Assembly (NCBI GenBank): GCA_017962615.1
Contig: JAGCUZ010000044.1
Span: forward strand, 1 to 47,352
Direction: 5' to 3'
Source: Bacteroidales bacterium
GTDB taxonomy: Bacteria > Bacteroidota > Bacteroidia > Bacteroidales > P3
DNA length: 47,352 bases
A program made the translations under genes and the position numbers. The notes beneath the pieces were generated by a model. That model saw only the letters and a program-made list of their open reading frames with translations. It did no database searches and had not been told where the DNA came from. The first letter of the stretch is position 1, and every line of letters begins with the position of its first letter. Below are positions 28,279 through 36,927 of the stretch, one piece after another.

Positions 28279-29957
28279 GTGCGCGTTTCCATAAGCTCTT
28301 TGGCTGTCTGGAGGGCGGCCTTGGTTGGGGGCTCGGACGACAGCATGACGGCTATCTCGTGCAGCCGCCCGGCATCGTCGAGCTGTTTGATGTGCGAGGT
28401 GGTGCGTGTGCCGCCTTCGCTGTCGGTGGTCTTGTACACACGCAGGTGCTGCGCCGCCCGCTCCGCTATCTGCGGCAGATGGGTGATGGCCACCACCTGC
28501 CCACCCGAGGCCCTGCGCTCCATAAGGGCTGCCACCTTGACCGACACCGAGCCGGATATGCCGCTGTCGATCTCGTCGAAGATGAACGTGCCGCAGGCCG
28601 GCACACCGACTCCGTCGCGCACCAGGCCGGCGTAGAGGCATTTGACTGCCAGCATGAGCCTCGACAACTCGCCGCCGCTGGCCACCTTGCCCAGCTCGCG
28701 CGGCTCGCCGCCTTTGTTGGCGCTGAAGAGGAATGAGACCTTGTCGTTGCCGTGGGCGTTGTACTCGTGCGCCTCGGCGAGCGACACCTGCAGGCGTGCA
28801 TGGGGCATGCCCATGTCGGCCAGCAGCGGCTGCACCTCGCCTTCGAGCCACTTGGCGGCCTCGCGGCGCTGCCTGCCGAGGGCTTTGGCATGACGCTGCA
28901 CCTCGCCGAAGGCTTTGTCGACCTCCTCCATGGCTGCTCGTATCTCGCTGTCGAGGCTGGCGGCCTGCTGCAGACGTGCGTCGAGGTCGGCCTCGATGGC
29001 GAGCAGGGCTTCGACGCTGTCAACGCCGTGCTTGCGCTCAAGGCGGTAGATCATGTCGAGCCTGTCGGCCACCTGCTGCTGCCGTTCGGGGTCGTACTGT
29101 ATAGAGCCGTCGAGGTGCTCGAGGGTGTCGGCGATGTCGGCCAGTTCGATGCGCACCGAGTCGATGCGCCGTTCAAGCTCCTCGAAGTCGGGGTGATAGG
29201 GACGTATGCGGCTCATGGCGGCATGGGCCGTCACGAGGCGGCTCAGCGCGCCGTGCTCGTCGGCGGTGAGGTTCTGTCCTATGGTGGAGAGGCCCTCCTT
29301 AACGCTCTCGGCATGGTCGAGCAGCTGGGCTTCCTGCTCCAGCTGTTGCTGCTCGTCGGCCTGCAGGCGTGCCTGCGCCAGCTCGTTATACTGGAACTGC
29401 AGGTAATCGGCGTCGCGCCGTGCCTGCGCGTCGGCGGCGGTGAGTTGTTCCATGCGGCGTTTCAAGGCGCTGTAGCGGCTGTAGGCCTCCTTGTAGGCCG
29501 GCAGCGAGCTGCAGCGTGCGTCGAGCAGCGAGAACTGGAAATCGCTGTCGGCCAGTGTGAGGGTCTCGTGCTGCGAATGGATGTCGACAATCTTGGGCGC
29601 CAAGGCTTTCAGCACTGTGAGCGGCACCGGCGTGTCGTTGACGAAGGCACGCGACTTGCCGCCGGGCAGCAGCTCGCGGCGCAGCAGCAGCTCGTCGTCG
29701 TAGTCGAGGTCGTTGGCCTCGAAGAAGGACTCAAGACCCAGCCCCGCCACACAGAACGTAGCCTCGACGATGCACTTGCGCTGCGCGTCGCGCAGGGTCT
29801 GCACGTCGGCCCGCTGCCCCAGCAGCAGGCCCAAGGCTCCGAGCAGTATGGTCTTGCCCGCGCCCGTCTCGCCGGTGATAGCAACGAAGCCGTCACCGAA
29901 GTCGATGTCGGAACGCTCTATCAGCGCATAGTTCTCTATCTTGATATGACGAAGCAA
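28254..29957 (-). CDS. recN: DNA repair ATPase RecN
   Basis: The 567-residue SMC-like protein has Walker A GETGAGKT at residues 29-36, a long coiled-coil middle rich in Gln, Ala and Glu, the signature SGGELSRLMLAVK, and Walker B FIFDEIDSGISG near the C-terminus. RecN holds or bridges broken DNA in recombinational repair. The start is a TTG at 29957: there is no upstream in-frame start before a stop, and the family's usual opening (ML-x2-I-x-NYALIE) begins exactly there. The last seven residues, NCFEFVV, and the stop come from the inserted MITE-like element, so the native tail has been replaced just after KELMETRT. The core domains are intact, so it should be functional. Confidence 0.93.
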   Translation of the reverse strand: MLRHIKIENYALIERSDIDFGDGFVAITGETGAGKTILLGALGLLLGQRADVQTLRDAQRKCIVEATFCVAGLGLESFFEANDLDYDDELLLRRELLPGGKSRAFVNDTPVPLTVLKALAPKIVDIHSQHETLTLADSDFQFSLLDARCSSLPAYKEAYSRYSALKRRMEQLTAADAQARRDADYLQFQYNELAQARLQADEQQQLEQEAQLLDHAESVKEGLSTIGQNLTADEHGALSRLVTAHAAMSRIRPYHPDFEELERRIDSVRIELADIADTLEHLDGSIQYDPERQQQVADRLDMIYRLERKHGVDSVEALLAIEADLDARLQQAASLDSEIRAAMEEVDKAFGEVQRHAKALGRQRREAAKWLEGEVQPLLADMGMPHARLQVSLAEAHEYNAHGNDKVSFLFSANKGGEPRELGKVASGGELSRLMLAVKCLYAGLVRDGVGVPACGTFIFDEIDSGISGSVSVKVAALMERRASGGQVVAITHLPQIAERAAQHLRVYKTTDSEGGTRTTSHIKQLDDAGRLHEIAVMLSSEPPTKAALQTAKELMETRTNCFEFVV

Positions 29958-29964
29958 GGAAGGA

Positions 29965-30116
29965 TTTTAGTTTTAAGTTATAAGTTCTAAGTTTTTAGTG
30001 GCTGACGCAGCAGTTTTTAGTTATAAATTCTAAGTTTTAAGTGGCTGGCGCAGCAGTTTTTAGTTTTAAGTTGTTAGTTCTAAGTTTTAAGTGGCTGACG
30101 CGTTAGTTTTAAGTGT
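29965..30116. repeat. Three tandem AAGTTCTAAGTTTTAAGTGGCTGACGC units
   Basis: Three imperfect direct repeats of about 45-50 bases, each ending GTGGCTG[AG]CGC, fill the spacer between sufS and recN. A related inverted form is at 23785-23863. No gene or T-tailed terminator is visible. Confidence 0.75.
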
Positions 30117-30147
30117 CTGGTGCGAGGGGGTGAGGGATATGGAATGG

Positions 30148-31368
30148 CTAATTGAGCATGGGGGCTATGCGGTGGAGGGCGGTGACGAGGGCGTCGATGT
30201 CCTCGCGTGTGGTGTAGACGGCGAAGCTGGCACGCACGGTGCCGGGGATGCCGTAGCGGTCCATAACGGGCTGAGTGCAATGGTGGCCTGTGCGCACGGC
30301 GATGCCCAGCTTGTCGAGGAGCGTGCCCACGTCGTAGGGATGCGCGTTGCCCACGAGGAACGACACCACCGCCGCCTTGCCGGGCGCGGTGCCTATGAAC
30401 CGCAGGTCTTCCACCTCGGCCAGGCGCTCCATGGCGTAGCGCGTGAGGTCGGCTTCGTGTGCCGCTATACGTTCCATGCCCACGCTCTCCATGAAGTCGA
30501 TGGCGGCGCCGAGACCCAGCACGTCGCCCACGGCGGGCGTGCCTGCCTCGAACTTGAAGGGCAGGTCGTTGTAGGTGGTGCGCTCGAGTGTCACGTCGCG
30601 TATCATCTCCCCTCCCCCTTGGTAGGGCGGCATCTCGTTGAGGTACTGCTCTTTGCCATACATCACACCGACGCCCATAGGACCGTACATCTTGTGGCCC
30701 GAGAAGCAGTAGAAGTCGGCGTCGATGGCCTGCACGTCGACGCGCATGTGCGCCACAGCCTGCGCGCCGTCGACCAACACGGGCACGCCGTGGCTGTGCG
30801 CCACACGCGCCATCGCGGCCACGGGGTTCACGGTGCCGAGGGTGTTGGACACATGCGTCACCGCCACAAGGCGTGTGCGCTCGTTGAACAGGCCGGCGTA
30901 GGCATCGAGGTCGAGCACACCCTCGTCGCTGAAGGGCACCACGCGCAGCCGCGCTCCCTGACGCTCGCAGGCCAGCTGCCACGGCACAAGGTTGGAGTGG
31001 TGCTCCATGCCGGTGACTATCACCTCGTCGCCCGCCTTGATGTAACGCTGCGAGAAGCTCGACGCCACGAGGTTGATGCTCTCGGTGGTGCCGCGGGTGA
31101 ATACAATCTCGTGCGAGTGCCTGGCGTTGACAAAGCGCTGCACCTTGCCGCGCACGGCCTCGTAGCGCTCGGTGGCCTCGGCGGCGAGGTAGTGCGCCCC
31201 GCGGTGTATGTTGCTGTTGAGGGTGGTGTAATAGTCGCACAGGCAGTCTATCACCGCCTGTGGCTTCTGCGTTGTGGCGGCATTGTCGAGGTAGACCAGC
31301 CGGTGTCCGTACACCTCACGGCCCAGGATTGGGAAGTTATCTGTATTGAGTGTTGTAGGATTGTCCAT
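30148..31368 (-). CDS. sufS: Cysteine desulfurase SufS
   Basis: At 406 residues it is a class V aminotransferase-fold PLP enzyme. The PLP lysine is K226 in SGHKMYGP and the catalytic cysteine is C364 in RTGHHCTQP. Both numbers equal those of E. coli SufS. Other motifs: YLDNAATTQKP, HHSNLVPW, HVSNTLGT. It takes sulfur from cysteine as an enzyme persulfide for Fe-S cluster assembly. No sufB, sufC, sufD or sufE is adjacent; instead it is last in a run TPR protein > DedA > small membrane protein > sufS, 13 bases after the small gene. Confidence 0.93.
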   Translation of the reverse strand: MDNPTTLNTDNFPILGREVYGHRLVYLDNAATTQKPQAVIDCLCDYYTTLNSNIHRGAHYLAAEATERYEAVRGKVQRFVNARHSHEIVFTRGTTESINLVASSFSQRYIKAGDEVIVTGMEHHSNLVPWQLACERQGARLRVVPFSDEGVLDLDAYAGLFNERTRLVAVTHVSNTLGTVNPVAAMARVAHSHGVPVLVDGAQAVAHMRVDVQAIDADFYCFSGHKMYGPMGVGVMYGKEQYLNEMPPYQGGGEMIRDVTLERTTYNDLPFKFEAGTPAVGDVLGLGAAIDFMESVGMERIAAHEADLTRYAMERLAEVEDLRFIGTAPGKAAVVSFLVGNAHPYDVGTLLDKLGIAVRTGHHCTQPVMDRYGIPGTVRASFAVYTTREDIDALVTALHRIAPMLN

Positions 31369-31381
31369 TATTCAGAAATGT

Positions 31382-31564
31382 TTATGCGTTCTTGTATCTC
31401 ATAAACATAAACGCCAGAAACAGTAGCAGCAACAGCATGAAGATATAGAACGCCCACGAGCAGCCCCGCTTGGGCAGGGGTCTGTCTTTACGGCGGAATA
31501 TGGCGCCCCAGTCGATGGGCTCGTCGTCGCGCTGTGCTTGGGTTGTCGTCTCGTCGCTCATCAT
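31382..31564 (-). CDS. Small single-span membrane protein (60 aa)
   Basis: The start is ATG 31564, whose ATGA overlaps the DedA stop codon (TGA 31563-31561); an adjacent ATG at 31561 would also serve. A longer reading from TTG 31570 is less likely. The N-terminal 35 residues are charged and acidic to basic (EPIDWGAIFRRKDRP). They are followed by one hydrophobic helix (WAFYIFMLLLLLFLAFMF) and a short basic tail, giving an N-in topology by the positive-inside rule. It has no recognised family. Translational coupling to DedA and the position directly before sufS suggest it works with one of them; that is inference. Confidence 0.75.
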   Translation of the reverse strand: MMSDETTTQAQRDDEPIDWGAIFRRKDRPLPKRGCSWAFYIFMLLLLLFLAFMFMRYKNA

Positions 31565-32382
31565 TGGCAAGGTTCAGGGTCGGCGGTGCCACTCCCCTGC
31601 CCTTTCTTCTTCTTAAGCATGTAGCGCAACACGAAAATACAGCAGAAGGCAAGGAACAGCACCACTATGATTATAGACAGCTGCTGGCTGTAGCGCTCAA
31701 TCACCGAGGGGTCGGCAGTCCGGTAGGCCAGCCAGCCGAGCACCGAGAGGATGACGTTCCACACCGCAGCGCCTATAAACGTGAACAGGGCGAAGGCGCC
31801 GACGGGCATCTTGGCCAATCCCGCAGGTATGGATATAAGCTGACGGATGACAGGTATCAGCCGCCCGATGAGGGTGGAGACCTTGCCGTGGTCGTTGAAA
31901 TAGGTCTCGGCACGCGCTATCTTCTCGCTGCTCAGGCGACAGAGGCGCCCCACCTTGCTGTCGGCAAAGGCATATATCACAGGCCTGCCCAGCCAGCGCG
32001 ACAGGTAGTAGTTGACGAAAGCCCCAATCATGGCACCAATGGTGCCGAAGAGGAACACCAGCCACGGCGTCATGCCTCCGGCGCTGTCGGGGTTGCACGC
32101 CACATAGACCGCAGGCGGTATTATAACCTCCGACGGAAAGGGTATGAACGAGCTCTCGACGGCCATAAGCACCATCACCGCGGTGTAGTTCATGTTGGCG
32201 TCGTACCAATGCAGGGCCTTGGCCACAAAGCCGCCCGACGACTCGTCGACACCTCCAACCAGCTCGGCCACGTTGCCGTCGGTCTGGCTCGCCACTTCCT
32301 GGGCACGCAGTCCCCCACCCCACAGTGTCACGCACGCCATGGCAACCGCCAGCATCATAGCTTTCAATTTGTTGTGTATCAT
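31561..32382 (-). CDS. DedA family membrane protein (273 aa)
   Basis: After an unusual N-terminal signal-peptide-like stretch (MIHNKLKAMMLAVAMACVTL...RAQ) and a spacer comes the DedA/SNARE-associated core: ESSFIPFPSEVIIPPA, a segment with GAMIGAFVNYYLSRWLGRP, and GRLIPVIRQLISIPAG. There are about five hydrophobic segments and a Lys-rich cytoplasmic tail. DedA proteins support membrane homeostasis, and some recycle lipid carriers such as undecaprenyl phosphate. The gene starts 15 bases after the TPR gene and its stop overlaps the small membrane protein, so it is part of an operon. Confidence 0.88.
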   Translation of the reverse strand: MIHNKLKAMMLAVAMACVTLWGGGLRAQEVASQTDGNVAELVGGVDESSGGFVAKALHWYDANMNYTAVMVLMAVESSFIPFPSEVIIPPAVYVACNPDSAGGMTPWLVFLFGTIGAMIGAFVNYYLSRWLGRPVIYAFADSKVGRLCRLSSEKIARAETYFNDHGKVSTLIGRLIPVIRQLISIPAGLAKMPVGAFALFTFIGAAVWNVILSVLGWLAYRTADPSVIERYSQQLSIIIVVLFLAFCCIFVLRYMLKKKKGQGSGTADPEPCQ

Positions 32383-32397
32383 ATTTATCCTAAATTA

Positions 32398-33798
32398 TCA
32401 ATTAGTGGAAAGCGTGTTCATCACCCCTATGTCGTTCTGCATCTCGGGGCAGAGGATGAAGAGCATGTCGTCGCCGTAGGTGTCCTTGTACTGCGCACAA
32501 GCCATGAGGGCGTTGTTGAGGAAGTTGCGTCGGCCGGTCTTGTAGTAGCACACGGCGAGTCTAACGTAGAAGAAATAGGCCTGCTGGCAATGCGTGAGGC
32601 CGTCCTGCAGCAGCTGGATAGCGTCGTCGTAGCGCGAGAGGCGCATCAAAAGGTCGGCATACTCTATCCACAGGCCTTCGTCGTCGAGGTTGAGCTGCAG
32701 GGCGCGGTCGTAGAGCGGGATGGCGTTGTCGTCGTCGCCGCACTGCGAATGGATGTAGGCCGCCAGCGACACGCAGTAGGGCGACTGGGGGCTGAGGTGG
32801 ACGGCGCGGTCGACGAAGTCCATGGCCGACGAGCGGTCGCCGAGGTCGAGGAAACAGCTGGCAGCCTTGGCCCAGTACTCGGCAAAATAGGGAGCCTCGT
32901 CGACGGCCTTCTTGTAGTAGATGATGGCCGCGTCGAGGTTGTTGGCATCGTGGTATATCGATGCTATATTACTGAACACTATTGACTTGTCCTCCACCAA
33001 AGGCAGCGTCTCGCGCAAGGCCGATACAGCCTCGACGGGGCGGTGAAGGGCGCGGTAGCAGTCGGACACGCCGATGTAGGGGTCGACAAACTTGCCGTCG
33101 ATGGCTATGGCGTACTCGAACTGGTCGATGGCTTTCTCCCACATCTGCTGGCTGTAGTAGGCGGCGCCGAGGCAGAACCATGCCATGCGCGAATAAGGGT
33201 GCTCCTTAACGAAGTTCTGGAAGAAGGCTATCGCGTCGTCGGTGCGGTTCTCCTCCTCGTAGAGAGCTCCGAGGCAGTCGAGCGAACGCTCCTCGTCGGG
33301 GTTGAGCTGCACAGACTTCTTGAAACAGTCTATGGCGCGGTCGCTGATGCCGAGCTTGGCGTATTCCTCGCCGATGTTGCCGTAGATGGTGGCGAGGTCG
33401 TAGCCGTCGGAGGTGGCACGCTCGTAGTACTCGATGGCACGGCGCGGCTGCTCCATGGCGCTGTACACGGCGCCGAGGGCGTAGAGGACGTCGCAGTTGT
33501 TGGGCTCGACGTTCTCCAGACGGGTGAGTATCTGCAACGCCTCGGCATACTGCTGCCGCGCACAGAGCAGGTGCGACCGCCGCAGGGCTATCTCGTTGGA
33601 GTCGGGGAAAAGCGAGGCGGCATAGTCCACCGAACTCTCCAGCATGTGCAAGTCGTTGGTTTCAAGGTAATAGTCGATAACCATCTCCATGTCGTCCTCA
33701 TCGAAATAGCGATGCCCGCCCTCGTCCTGGTTCTGCTCGAAGGCAAGGACCGCTTCCTTCACATCGGAGTCGTAGTTCTTAAATCGGTTGACGTTCAT
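32398..33798 (-). CDS. Cytoplasmic tetratricopeptide repeat protein (466 aa)
   Basis: It has no signal peptide and an acidic N-terminus (FEQNQDEGGHRYFDEDDMEM). About ten TPR units follow, for example ALGAVYSAMEQPRRAIEYYERA, present in pieces with the usual A/G/Y/A/P spacing. TPR arrays are protein-binding scaffolds; the partner is unknown. It is the first gene of the run with DedA, the small membrane protein and sufS, with a -7 box about 75 bases upstream of its ATG. Confidence 0.85.
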   Translation of the reverse strand: MNVNRFKNYDSDVKEAVLAFEQNQDEGGHRYFDEDDMEMVIDYYLETNDLHMLESSVDYAASLFPDSNEIALRRSHLLCARQQYAEALQILTRLENVEPNNCDVLYALGAVYSAMEQPRRAIEYYERATSDGYDLATIYGNIGEEYAKLGISDRAIDCFKKSVQLNPDEERSLDCLGALYEEENRTDDAIAFFQNFVKEHPYSRMAWFCLGAAYYSQQMWEKAIDQFEYAIAIDGKFVDPYIGVSDCYRALHRPVEAVSALRETLPLVEDKSIVFSNIASIYHDANNLDAAIIYYKKAVDEAPYFAEYWAKAASCFLDLGDRSSAMDFVDRAVHLSPQSPYCVSLAAYIHSQCGDDDNAIPLYDRALQLNLDDEGLWIEYADLLMRLSRYDDAIQLLQDGLTHCQQAYFFYVRLAVCYYKTGRRNFLNNALMACAQYKDTYGDDMLFILCPEMQNDIGVMNTLSTN

Positions 33799-33872
33799 AG
33801 TATACTATATCCATCGACAATGCACTGGCAATCTACATCTTTCGACTGCCGAGGCACTGTCGTTTCATCCTA

Positions 33873-33880
33873 CAAAGGTA
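33873..33880 (-). promoter_or_regulatory. -7 box TACCTTTG for the TPR-dedA-sufS operon
   Basis: The minus strand reads GTGTACCTTTGTAGG, matching TAnnTTTG. The divergent spacer to panC (33799-34058) shows no comparably good box on the plus strand. Confidence 0.65.
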
Positions 33881-34058
33881 CACAAAAAATATCGTTCCCG
33901 ACACGCACCGCGAAAAAGATTATCAACAATGCCACGTTAACCCCTCTTTCCCCACTCTGCCACAGCCTGTTGCCACAAACATGCCCACGCCCCAACAATA
34001 AACCGCCGCTTTCTGCGTTAATAGCGCATACAAAATCTTACAAATATCTGATATATCC

Positions 34059-34952
34059 ATGATAACGGCAACCACAACAAAAGCCCTCGCCGACGCCCTC
34101 GCTCCTGCGCGCGACGGCAAACAGTCAATAGGCCTTGTACCCACCATGGGCGCCCTCCACGACGGCCACCTCTCGCTGATATCGCGGGCGGTGAAGGAGA
34201 ACGACACCGTCGTCGTCTCCATCTTCGTCAACCCCATACAGTTCAACAACCAGGAAGACCTGCAGAAATACCCCCGCACCCTCGACGACGACCTCAACAA
34301 GATAGAGCAGCTCGCCGACGGCAGCGGCCGTAAGGTTATCGCCTTCGCCCCCTCGGTCGAGGAGATGTACCCCGAGCCCGTCACCACCACCTACCACTTC
34401 GGCCCCATCGAGGAGGTCATGGAAGGGCCGCGCCGCCCAGGACATTTCTCGGGTGTCGCCGTGGTCGTCAAACGCCTCTTTGATCTGGTGCAGCCTCAAC
34501 GCGCCTACTTCGGCGAGAAAGACTTCCAGCAGATAGCCATCATCCGCGAGCTGCTGCGCCAGACACAGCTGCCCATAACCCTCGTGCCCTGCCCCATAGT
34601 GCGTGCCGACGACGGCCTCGCCCTCAGCAGCCGCAACATGCGCCTCTCGCCCGCCGCACGCAACATGGCTCCCGCCATCTACGCCACGCTGTGCCAGGCC
34701 GTCGAGATGTCGTACTGCGAAGAGCTGCCCGACGTCAAGGACTGGGTGGCCGACACCCTCGACACCTTCCACGAGGTCAACCCGCAGCCTGACGGCTTGC
34801 AGTTCGAGGTGGAGTACTTCGAGATTGTCAACGACACCACCCTGCAACCCATCGACACATGGGACGACGCCCCCGGCATCGTCGGCTGCATAGCGGTATG
34901 GCTCGACGGCGTGCGCCTCATCGACGTCATCCGCTTCCGCCCCGAAGCATAA
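34059..34952 (+). CDS. panC: Pantothenate synthetase
   Basis: It has 297 residues, slightly longer than the usual 280 or so. Motifs: PTMGALHDGHLSL at 28-40 (the HxGH ATP site is H34-D-G-H37), FVNPIQFNNQEDLQKYPR, GEKDFQQ, and the KMSKS-like LALSSRN. It joins pantoate and beta-alanine with ATP to give pantothenate for coenzyme A. The ATG at 34059 is the first in frame and gives the expected N-terminus. It stands alone, without panB or panD nearby. It converges on aroQ. Confidence 0.94.
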   Translation: MITATTTKALADALAPARDGKQSIGLVPTMGALHDGHLSLISRAVKENDTVVVSIFVNPIQFNNQEDLQKYPRTLDDDLNKIEQLADGSGRKVIAFAPSVEEMYPEPVTTTYHFGPIEEVMEGPRRPGHFSGVAVVVKRLFDLVQPQRAYFGEKDFQQIAIIRELLRQTQLPITLVPCPIVRADDGLALSSRNMRLSPAARNMAPAIYATLCQAVEMSYCEELPDVKDWVADTLDTFHEVNPQPDGLQFEVEYFEIVNDTTLQPIDTWDDAPGIVGCIAVWLDGVRLIDVIRFRPEA

Positions 34953-34982
34953 GCTTACTATCTTCCTTACTGGATAACAGTC

Positions 34983-35011
34983 CGACGCTGGAGTGCTTAA
35001 CCTCAGCGTCG
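34983..35011. terminator. Possible bidirectional hairpin between panC and aroQ
   Basis: CGACGCTG (34983-34990) pairs with CAGCGTCG (35004-35011) across a 13-base loop, between two convergent genes. There is no long T-run on either side, so termination is uncertain. Confidence 0.4.
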
Positions 35012-35040
35012 TGTACTCTTCACGTTTCGTTGCCAGAACT

Positions 35041-35457
35041 TTATAGAAACGACATAACGGCGTAGCGATAGCCGTCAATGCCGAGGCCGCAGACCACGCC
35101 GCGACACACCTCGCTCAGCAGCGAGTGACGGCGGAACTCCTCACGCGCATATATGTTGCTGATATGAACCTCCACCACCGGCGCAGTGACGGCCGCCACT
35201 GCGTCGCGAATAGCCACACTGGTGTGACTGTAGCCTCCGGCGTTAAGCACTATGCCGTCAGCCTCGAAGCCCACAGACTGCAGCCTGTCGATAATCTCCC
35301 CTTCGACATTGCTCTGATAATATCCTATCTCAACATCGGGAAACTGCCCGCGCAGCCCGGCCACCATCTCGTCCATCGTGGTGCATCCGTACACCTCCGG
35401 CTCACGCCGTCCCGTCAGGTTAAGGTTAGGCCCGTTGATTATCTCTATTCGCTTCAT
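35041..35457 (-). CDS. aroQ: 3-dehydroquinate dehydratase, type II
   Basis: At 138 residues it has the normal type II length. Motifs: INGPNLNLTGRREPEVYG with the catalytic Tyr in EVYG, YQSNVEGEIID, NAGGYSHTSVAIRDA with the catalytic His region, and VEVHISNIYAREEFR. It converts 3-dehydroquinate to 3-dehydroshikimate, two steps before the kinase encoded at 23865. A -7 box lies about 65 bases upstream. Confidence 0.94.
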   Translation of the reverse strand: MKRIEIINGPNLNLTGRREPEVYGCTTMDEMVAGLRGQFPDVEIGYYQSNVEGEIIDRLQSVGFEADGIVLNAGGYSHTSVAIRDAVAAVTAPVVEVHISNIYAREEFRRHSLLSEVCRGVVCGLGIDGYRYAVMSFL

Positions 35458-35521
35458 GCTGTTTTCTTATAATATCTATAATACAAGGCGTTGAGCGTTG
35501 CCCTGCACATCTGTCATGTTG

Positions 35522-35529
35522 CAAAGATA
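35522..35529 (-). promoter_or_regulatory. -7 box TATCTTTG for aroQ
   Basis: The minus strand reads GTTGTATCTTTGCAAC, a full match to the common Bacteroidetes -7 form. Confidence 0.7.
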
Positions 35530-35627
35530 CAACATTTTTCCGATTCACCACCAGAAAAGTGCGAAACTCCCTATTGCACGCTATCCAAGACCAAGCCAGC
35601 CACCCCGAATCAGCCCTCGAAAATATT

Positions 35628-35691
35628 ACTTTTGGGGAATCTATTCCGAAAAAGTCATAACTTTTTTGGAATTAAATCCAAAAAAGTTGTA
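35628..35691 (+). promoter_or_regulatory. Two tandem 32-bp dyad repeats at an AAA_14 ATPase promoter
   Basis: Two adjoining 32-base units (35628-35659 and 35660-35691) agree at 24 positions. Each is a dyad: AACTTTTTTGGA (35659-35670) is the exact inverse of 35677-35688 across six bases, while the first unit pairs CTTTTGGGGAAT imperfectly with ATTCCGAAAAAG. The second unit covers the -33 box and spacer, so a protein bound there would block RNA polymerase. This suggests an operator for autoregulation (inference). Confidence 0.7.
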
Positions 35692-35697
35692 TTTTTG
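35665..35697 (+). promoter_or_regulatory. Promoter TTTG-n21-TATTTTTG for the first AAA_14 ATPase
   Basis: The -33 TTTG is at 35665-35668 and the -7 TATTTTTG at 35690-35697. The spacing fits Bacteroidetes promoters. The leader is about 15 bases to ATG 35718. Confidence 0.7.
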
Positions 35698-35717
35698 CAT
35701 TATAATAATTGCCGATT

Positions 35718-36845
35718 ATGATTAGAAGATACATCTACAAAAAAATTGAGAACAAACTGTTTAAAGGCAAAATTATTATAATTACCGGTGCTCGGCAAGT
35801 TGGAAAAACCACTCTGTTGAAGCAACTGATGAAGGATATGACCAACACGCTGTGGCTAAACGGCGACGAATTACAGGTTCAAAACCTGTTCGGCAACGCC
35901 TCGTCCGACAGGCTGTTGTCGGAGTTCAAAGGCTACAAAGTCGTCATCATCGACGAGGCGCAGCGCATTAGTGACATCGGTCTACGCCTTAAACTGATAG
36001 CCGATTCGGACAGCGACATACAGGTTATAGCCACTGGCAGCTCGGCTTTTGAGCTTGCCAACAAGGTAAACGAGCCCCTCACCGGCCGCAAATGGGAGTA
36101 CCAGATGTATCCGCTGTCGTTTGGCGAGATGGCGGAGCACCACGGCAAGCTGAAGGAACTACGGCTGCTACCACAGCGCATAGTATACGGCTACTATCCC
36201 GAAGTGGTGACGAGCGACGGCAACGAAGTGGAAATACTGAAGCTGCTGACCGACGCATACTTATACAAGGACATACTCTCGTGGGAGAACATAAAGCACC
36301 CTGACAAGCTGCAGACCCTGCTACGCGCACTGGCCTACCAGGTGGGATCGCAGGTGTCGTTCAACGAGCTAAGCCAAATGTGTTCGCTCGACAGCAAGAC
36401 GGTGGAGCGATACATAACCCTACTGGAGCAGTGCTATATAATATTCCGTCTGCCATCATACTCGCGCAACCTGCGTCATGAGCTGAAGTCGAGCCGCAAG
36501 ATATACTTCTACGACAACGGCATACGCAACGCTTTGATTGCCGACTTCAACGCACCCGAGACACGGCAGGATATCGGAGCCCTGTGGGAGAACTTCGTAA
36601 TAGCCGAACGCATGAAAAGCAACGAGTATTACCAGCGTTGGGCTAACCGCTATTTCTGGCGCACAAAACAGCAACAGGAGGTGGATTATATAGAGGAATA
36701 CGACGGCAAACTGCACGCCTACGAGGTGAAGTGGAATCCCAAAACCAAGGCGCGGGTAACAAAGACCTTTACAGCGGCATATCCCGGTAGCGACTTCAAC
36801 GTCATCACCCCTGATAACATCGCTGATTTCCTATTGCCCGACTAG
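35718..36845 (+). CDS. AAA_14/DUF4143 family ATPase (375 aa)
   Basis: The start is ATG 35718 (MIRRYIYKKIENK); an upstream in-frame TTG at 35709 is less likely. Walker A is GARQVGKTTLLK, Walker B is VVIIDEAQRI, followed by VIATGSSAFEL (sensor-like) and the MYPLSFGEM motif of the AAA_14 family. The middle is a winged-helix-like region (SFNELSQMCSLDSKTVERYI), which may bind DNA. The C-terminal DUF4143 part has EVDYIEE...YEVKW, matching a PD-(D/E)xK nuclease-fold core (D...E-x-K). The biochemical role of this family is not established. Its promoter carries two 32-bp dyad repeats, as a different array does for the paralogue at 45685. No partner gene adjoins. Confidence 0.85.
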   Translation: MIRRYIYKKIENKLFKGKIIIITGARQVGKTTLLKQLMKDMTNTLWLNGDELQVQNLFGNASSDRLLSEFKGYKVVIIDEAQRISDIGLRLKLIADSDSDIQVIATGSSAFELANKVNEPLTGRKWEYQMYPLSFGEMAEHHGKLKELRLLPQRIVYGYYPEVVTSDGNEVEILKLLTDAYLYKDILSWENIKHPDKLQTLLRALAYQVGSQVSFNELSQMCSLDSKTVERYITLLEQCYIIFRLPSYSRNLRHELKSSRKIYFYDNGIRNALIADFNAPETRQDIGALWENFVIAERMKSNEYYQRWANRYFWRTKQQQEVDYIEEYDGKLHAYEVKWNPKTKARVTKTFTAAYPGSDFNVITPDNIADFLLPD

Positions 36846-36870
36846 CCACTGTAAAGACACATGAAAAGGA

Positions 36871-36901
36871 AGCGGGACCCGCCCGGAGGACAGGTCCCGC
36901 T
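36871..36901. terminator. Bidirectional terminator between the ATPase gene and gdhA
   Basis: AGCGGGACC (36871-36879) is the exact inverse of 36893-36901, a nine-pair GC-rich stem between convergent genes. The plus side is followed by CTTGTTGTT and the minus side by TCCTTTTC. Confidence 0.75.
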
Positions 36902-36927
36902 CTTGTTGTTATATGCTACTAAGGATA

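Noticed and set aside
28752-29990. Open frame of 412 codons on the plus strand
   Set aside because: Antisense shadow of recN, whose Walker and signature motifs are intact.
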